Shown here one piece after another: positions 30,979 to 33,381 of a stretch of DNA of 33,381 bases. The DNA lies in the IMG/VR virus record IMGVR_UViG_3300025115_000037, positions 1 to 33,381 of that record, one strand, 5' to 3'. A model generated the notes under the pieces. It saw nothing but the letters and a program-made list of their open reading frames with translations. It did not search any database and was not told the origin of the DNA. A program made the translations under genes and the position numbers. This DNA comes from a virus. How positions within the stretch are numbered: position 1 is the first letter of the stretch; the number at the start of each line of letters is the position of its first letter.

Positions 30979-31929
30979 ATGTTTGGATTCCTATGGAAGA
31001 CGTGGCAGGACGTGGCTGGGATAACCGCCCTTAGGGGGGAGATTGCCCTGCTCACAGCCAAGGTTAAAGCCCAGGACGACATCCTTTACCAGGTAGGAAA
31101 GGACAAGCTCACCCTTGCGCAGGACAAGATAGAGCTTCAGAGGAAACTCGCCGCGCAGATTGAGGTCGCGAATGTCCTCAATGTCCGGCTGCTCGAACTG
31201 AACTCCAACATAGACAGCCTCAAGACAGAGCTTGCCCAGAACGGAGTTGAGGTTCCAACCACCAAGCCTTCTTTCATAGGCACAGGCTACTGCTACAGAC
31301 CGAACATACAGGTAGAGGGAACCGACGTGTCTGTCTCAAATCCATGCGACATCTACACCAGAAGCGACCTTTTGTGCCGTTCTTTGGGCATATCTTCGCT
31401 GAAAAGCCTGCCTAAAAGCCAAAAAGTCAGGAAGATTTGGGAGTATGTAATCAAGGCTATCGAATACCGATACGACAAGCAGGACAACTGGCAGCTCCAT
31501 CCCATAACCGTCCTTAGGAGGTATGGCGATTGCGAGGATGGCACAATCCTGTTCCTTGATTGTTGCCGTGCGGCAGGCATACCCGCTTCCGAGGTGTTCA
31601 ACTTTGTCGGGAACACCAGCTTCGGCTATCATTCCTATCCCTGTGTTTATTTCAAGGGGGACGAGGCTGATTCCGGAGAAGGATGGTATATCTTCGAGAC
31701 GACCCTCGACTTCCTTCCAGACAAGCCTAAGAAGCTTAATGGAAGCAAATACTGGTGCGAGGGCGGGATACAGAACTGGCTCTACTTCGGAAGCGTGAAG
31801 CCCGAGTTCGCCACTTCCTTCAACGGAGTGACGATGCCTTCTACAAGGGCTTCACCACAAAAGATGAAGATAGAGAACAACAAGGAGAAGCGCGAGATGA
31901 TAAAGAAACATTGGAGGGGAGAAACATGA
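30979..31929 (+). CDS. Transglutaminase-like cysteine enzyme with N-terminal coiled coil (316 aa)
   Basis: Residues ~15-90 are coiled coil; residues ~120-260 are a transglutaminase-like papain-fold domain: Y-G-D-C-E-D-G (Cys185), F-G-Y-H-S-Y (His218) and W-Y-I-F-E-T-T-L-D (Glu240/Asp244) supply the triad. In archaeal viruses the same fold is used by pseudomurein endoisopeptidases (PeiW/PeiP), and in other phages by tail or lysis proteases. With a membrane protein two genes downstream, cell-envelope cleavage at entry or exit is a fair guess; host walls of glycoprotein would make an S-layer protein the target. GGAGTGAGAAT precedes the ATG. Confidence 0.72.
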   Translation: MFGFLWKTWQDVAGITALRGEIALLTAKVKAQDDILYQVGKDKLTLAQDKIELQRKLAAQIEVANVLNVRLLELNSNIDSLKTELAQNGVEVPTTKPSFIGTGYCYRPNIQVEGTDVSVSNPCDIYTRSDLLCRSLGISSLKSLPKSQKVRKIWEYVIKAIEYRYDKQDNWQLHPITVLRRYGDCEDGTILFLDCCRAAGIPASEVFNFVGNTSFGYHSYPCVYFKGDEADSGEGWYIFETTLDFLPDKPKKLNGSKYWCEGGIQNWLYFGSVKPEFATSFNGVTMPSTRASPQKMKIENNKEKREMIKKHWRGET

Positions 31930-32255
31930 GTAGGGAAATGAGCATAATCACAAAGGATGCGGCAGATACGTTCGAGGAGGAGATGATTGCGAAGAACTTC
32001 GTCGTCGGAAAGTATGTCCTTATGGCTACTGCCGTGAACTTCCTAATCGTTTCAAAGGAGGAGGAGATGCTCAAACATGCGGCTGAATATGACGCGAAGG
32101 TGAACCGAGTATGGTCCATTCCTTTCTTCGTTGTCAAGTCGAATGTCGTGAAGTCGGTTCTCCATAAGGAAGTGAACCAGGTCAACAAGCAGATAACCTA
32201 CATGTTCCAGAAGGATGGAAGCACCGTGGTTAAGCTCACGGTGCAGATACAATGA
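31926..32255 (+). CDS. Hypothetical protein (109 aa)
   Basis: Not recognised. Starts inside the stop of the transglutaminase-like gene (ATGA) with GGAGGGGAGAAAC before it. A hydrophobic stretch V-L-M-A-T-A-V-N-F-L-I-V (about 30-41) may be a buried helix or a weak membrane segment, and the C-terminal half is alternating alpha/beta. Being between the enzyme and a two-helix membrane protein, it could belong to a lysis cassette. Confidence 0.6.
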   Translation: MSREMSIITKDAADTFEEEMIAKNFVVGKYVLMATAVNFLIVSKEEEMLKHAAEYDAKVNRVWSIPFFVVKSNVVKSVLHKEVNQVNKQITYMFQKDGSTVVKLTVQIQ

Positions 32256-32264
32256 GGTGAGACG

Positions 32265-32528
32265 ATGGGTTTTGAGGAGATAATGGCTTGGCTCGACAGG
32301 CACCACACCATCCGGAAGTTCGGGTTGGTGATGCTTGCGAGCGCAGTTGGATTCTTCGTCAGCAACCAGGCGGAGATAATGGCTGCAATACCGCAGACGG
32401 CTTATGGGTTCCCAGTGGCTCTGGTGTTCCAGATTGCCCTTGTTCCCCTGATAGTCGCCCTGCACAACTGGCTTAAATACAACACAGACACGCCATACGT
32501 CGGAAAGAAGGCAAAGCTCAAGGCATAG
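32265..32528 (+). CDS. Two-transmembrane holin-like protein (87 aa)
   Basis: Two membrane helices are visible: F-G-L-V-M-L-A-S-A-V-G-F-F-V (about 19-32) and a longer one F-P-V-A-L-V-F-Q-I-A-L-V-P-L-I-V-A-L (about 49-66). A charged N-terminus precedes them and a Lys-rich tail (K-K-A-K-L-K-A) follows. Size, topology and tail are those of class II holins, and the upstream transglutaminase-like enzyme would be its partner. GAGGTGAGACG precedes the ATG. Last rightward gene; its end overlaps the convergent nuclease gene by 11 bp. Confidence 0.6.
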   Translation: MGFEEIMAWLDRHHTIRKFGLVMLASAVGFFVSNQAEIMAAIPQTAYGFPVALVFQIALVPLIVALHNWLKYNTDTPYVGKKAKLKA

Positions 32529-32853
32529 ATAGATTGTGCCAAAGGATTGCGTTCTTCCTCCCTTCCTTTACCTTTACGGCTACGAAGCAGTTTATTCCTT
32601 CGAAGCCGTATTTCTTTACCCAATCAACAAGAACCTGCTTCTCCTTCCCATACATCTTCCTGCTCTTGCACTGAACGAACATCCACGAGACCTCATTGCC
32701 CGACCTCTTGATGGCGACAATGTCCCAAATGGCATCAAAGTCTATCTGTCCGAAGCGGACATACTGACTCTTGAATGCAATATGATAGCCGAATGTCTCA
32801 AGCGTTTTGGCAACCAGATTCTCGAACCGCTTGCCTTTAGATTTTGAACTCAT
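32518..32853 (-). CDS. Holliday-junction-resolvase-like PD-(D/E)xK nuclease (111 aa)
   Basis: K-G-K-R-F-E-N-L-V-A (Glu11), then I-W-D-I-V-A-I (Asp44) and F-V-Q-C-K-S (Gln61, Lys63) give the E-D-Q-x-K catalytic core of archaeal Hjc and related restriction-fold nucleases; Gln in place of the usual Glu occurs in some families. Likely resolves branched DNA before packaging or takes part in recombination. The ATG at 32853 follows AGGAGGGGAAACA; a longer frame to 32895 exists but overlaps the methyltransferase. ATGA overlap with that gene shows they form one leftward operon. Confidence 0.72.
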   Translation of the reverse strand: MSSKSKGKRFENLVAKTLETFGYHIAFKSQYVRFGQIDFDAIWDIVAIKRSGNEVSWMFVQCKSRKMYGKEKQVLVDWVKKYGFEGINCFVAVKVKEGRKNAILWHNLSMP

Positions 32854-33371
32854 TGTTTCCCCTCCTTTTTCTGCCACTTGCGTTCCACTGTGCATATTGT
32901 ATCATTATGTCCTCCTCCGTGTGCTATCAACATTATCTCTATTATCTCAAAGCCTCGGTTCTTTCCAAGTCCTGACGAATTCCAGCCAAACGAAATACAT
33001 AAGCCACCATTCCTTATTTTTCTTGCTATCTCATCCTTTATCTTGCTCTTTACTTGTGTGTCCTCCATCGTCACTTCTCTGCCTATCTTGTTGTAGCACT
33101 CCATCACCTGTCGTGGTGAGTATGGTGGGTCAAATAAAACCCCATTCAAACTCCAATGTTCAAACGAGCTTATAAAGTCTAATGCATCTAAATGGCTATT
33201 GGCATTGGTGCTTGTATCTAAATCGTTGGTGTATTCTGCTAAAATGCTGTTCCTTGCGAATGGGTCTGCCCAACCTTTCCCATCCATAATATATCTACTA
33301 ATTAGTTTGGCAATCGGCTTTATTGAGAACGTTTCGTGACTTGGCATAGCCCACTCCCTTGTTAGTTTCAT
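32850..33371 (-). CDS. DNA adenine methyltransferase (173 aa)
   Basis: Phage-type N6-adenine methyltransferase: A-D-P-F-A-R-N-S (35-42) as the SAM-binding motif and D-P-P-Y-S-P (81-86) as the catalytic motif IV, with P-S-H-E-T-F-S-I-K-P-I near the start as seen in many viral members. Met9 (33347) has a better ribosome site (GGGAG, six bases upstream) than Met1 and may be the true start; the window ends ten bases upstream. Probably protects viral DNA from host restriction or marks it. Co-transcribed with the resolvase-like nuclease. Confidence 0.78.
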   Translation of the reverse strand: MKLTREWAMPSHETFSIKPIAKLISRYIMDGKGWADPFARNSILAEYTNDLDTSTNANSHLDALDFISSFEHWSLNGVLFDPPYSPRQVMECYNKIGREVTMEDTQVKSKIKDEIARKIRNGGLCISFGWNSSGLGKNRGFEIIEIMLIAHGGGHNDTICTVERKWQKKEGKQ

Positions 33372-33381
33372 CCCATCTCAC

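Noticed and set aside
1-33381. Direct terminal repeats
   Set aside because: The first and last ~50 bases share no recognisable repeat by eye.

Overview
This 33.4-kb window looks like most or all of the genome of a head-tailed virus (siphovirus-like, HK97 capsid lineage) that infects an archaeon. The viral assignment rests on a syntenic set of recognisable families: small and large terminase, HNH nuclease, portal, XkdF-type prohead protease, HK97-type major capsid protein, connector, tail completion proteins, tail tube, tail chaperones, tape measure and baseplate hub/fibre. The archaeal assignment is an inference. It rests on TATA boxes placed 21-28 bp before leaderless or short-leader starts, oligo-T stretches at operon ends, GAGGTGA-type ribosome sites, NosD-like beta-helix secreted proteins, and a very high density of N-glycosylation sequons. 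I see no integrase, DNA polymerase, helicase, tRNA or CRISPR array. The host lineage cannot be fixed from the sequence alone.

Layout. (1) 1-1226, minus strand: a tightly packed early-type operon of six mini-genes, three of them Cys-pair proteins; two of the six are only 35 and 49 codons long. (2) 1227-1835: AT-rich non-coding control region with a ~50-bp tandem repeat and several dyads. (3) 1836-2798, minus: one doubtful and one credible hypothetical gene, the latter under a TATA box with an operator-like dyad. (4) 3081-6258, plus: a ribbon-helix-helix regulator, a DEDD exonuclease, a glycosyltransferase-methyltransferase fusion and small proteins, joined by ATGA overlaps. (5) 6261-13910: packaging and head genes, interrupted by a secreted sequon-rich protein between portal and protease. 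(6) 13953-20733: a coiled-coil/membrane protein, a lipoprotein-like small protein and a 2062-aa secreted modular beta-helix giant. (7) 20738-30463: a protein built on an 18-residue repeat, then neck, tail tube, chaperones (with an in-phase A AAA AAA slippery site), a short tape measure, a distal tail candidate and a 1191-aa hub/fibre. (8) 30470-32528: small proteins, a transglutaminase-like cysteine enzyme and a two-helix membrane protein, possibly a lysis cassette. (9) 32518-33371, minus: a Holliday-junction-resolvase-like nuclease and an adenine methyltransferase.

How the parts fit: regions 5 and 7 make and fill the virion. Regions 1, 3, 4 and 9 are likely host take-over and DNA metabolism. 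The least ordinary element is a group of exported, sequon-rich proteins (9957-11537, 14248-14544, 14545-20733) encoded among the structural genes, together with a virus-encoded sugar-modifying fusion enzyme. This suggests the virus remodels or decorates the host surface or its own virion. The strongest single mechanistic signal is the predicted -1 frameshift in the tail chaperone pair.
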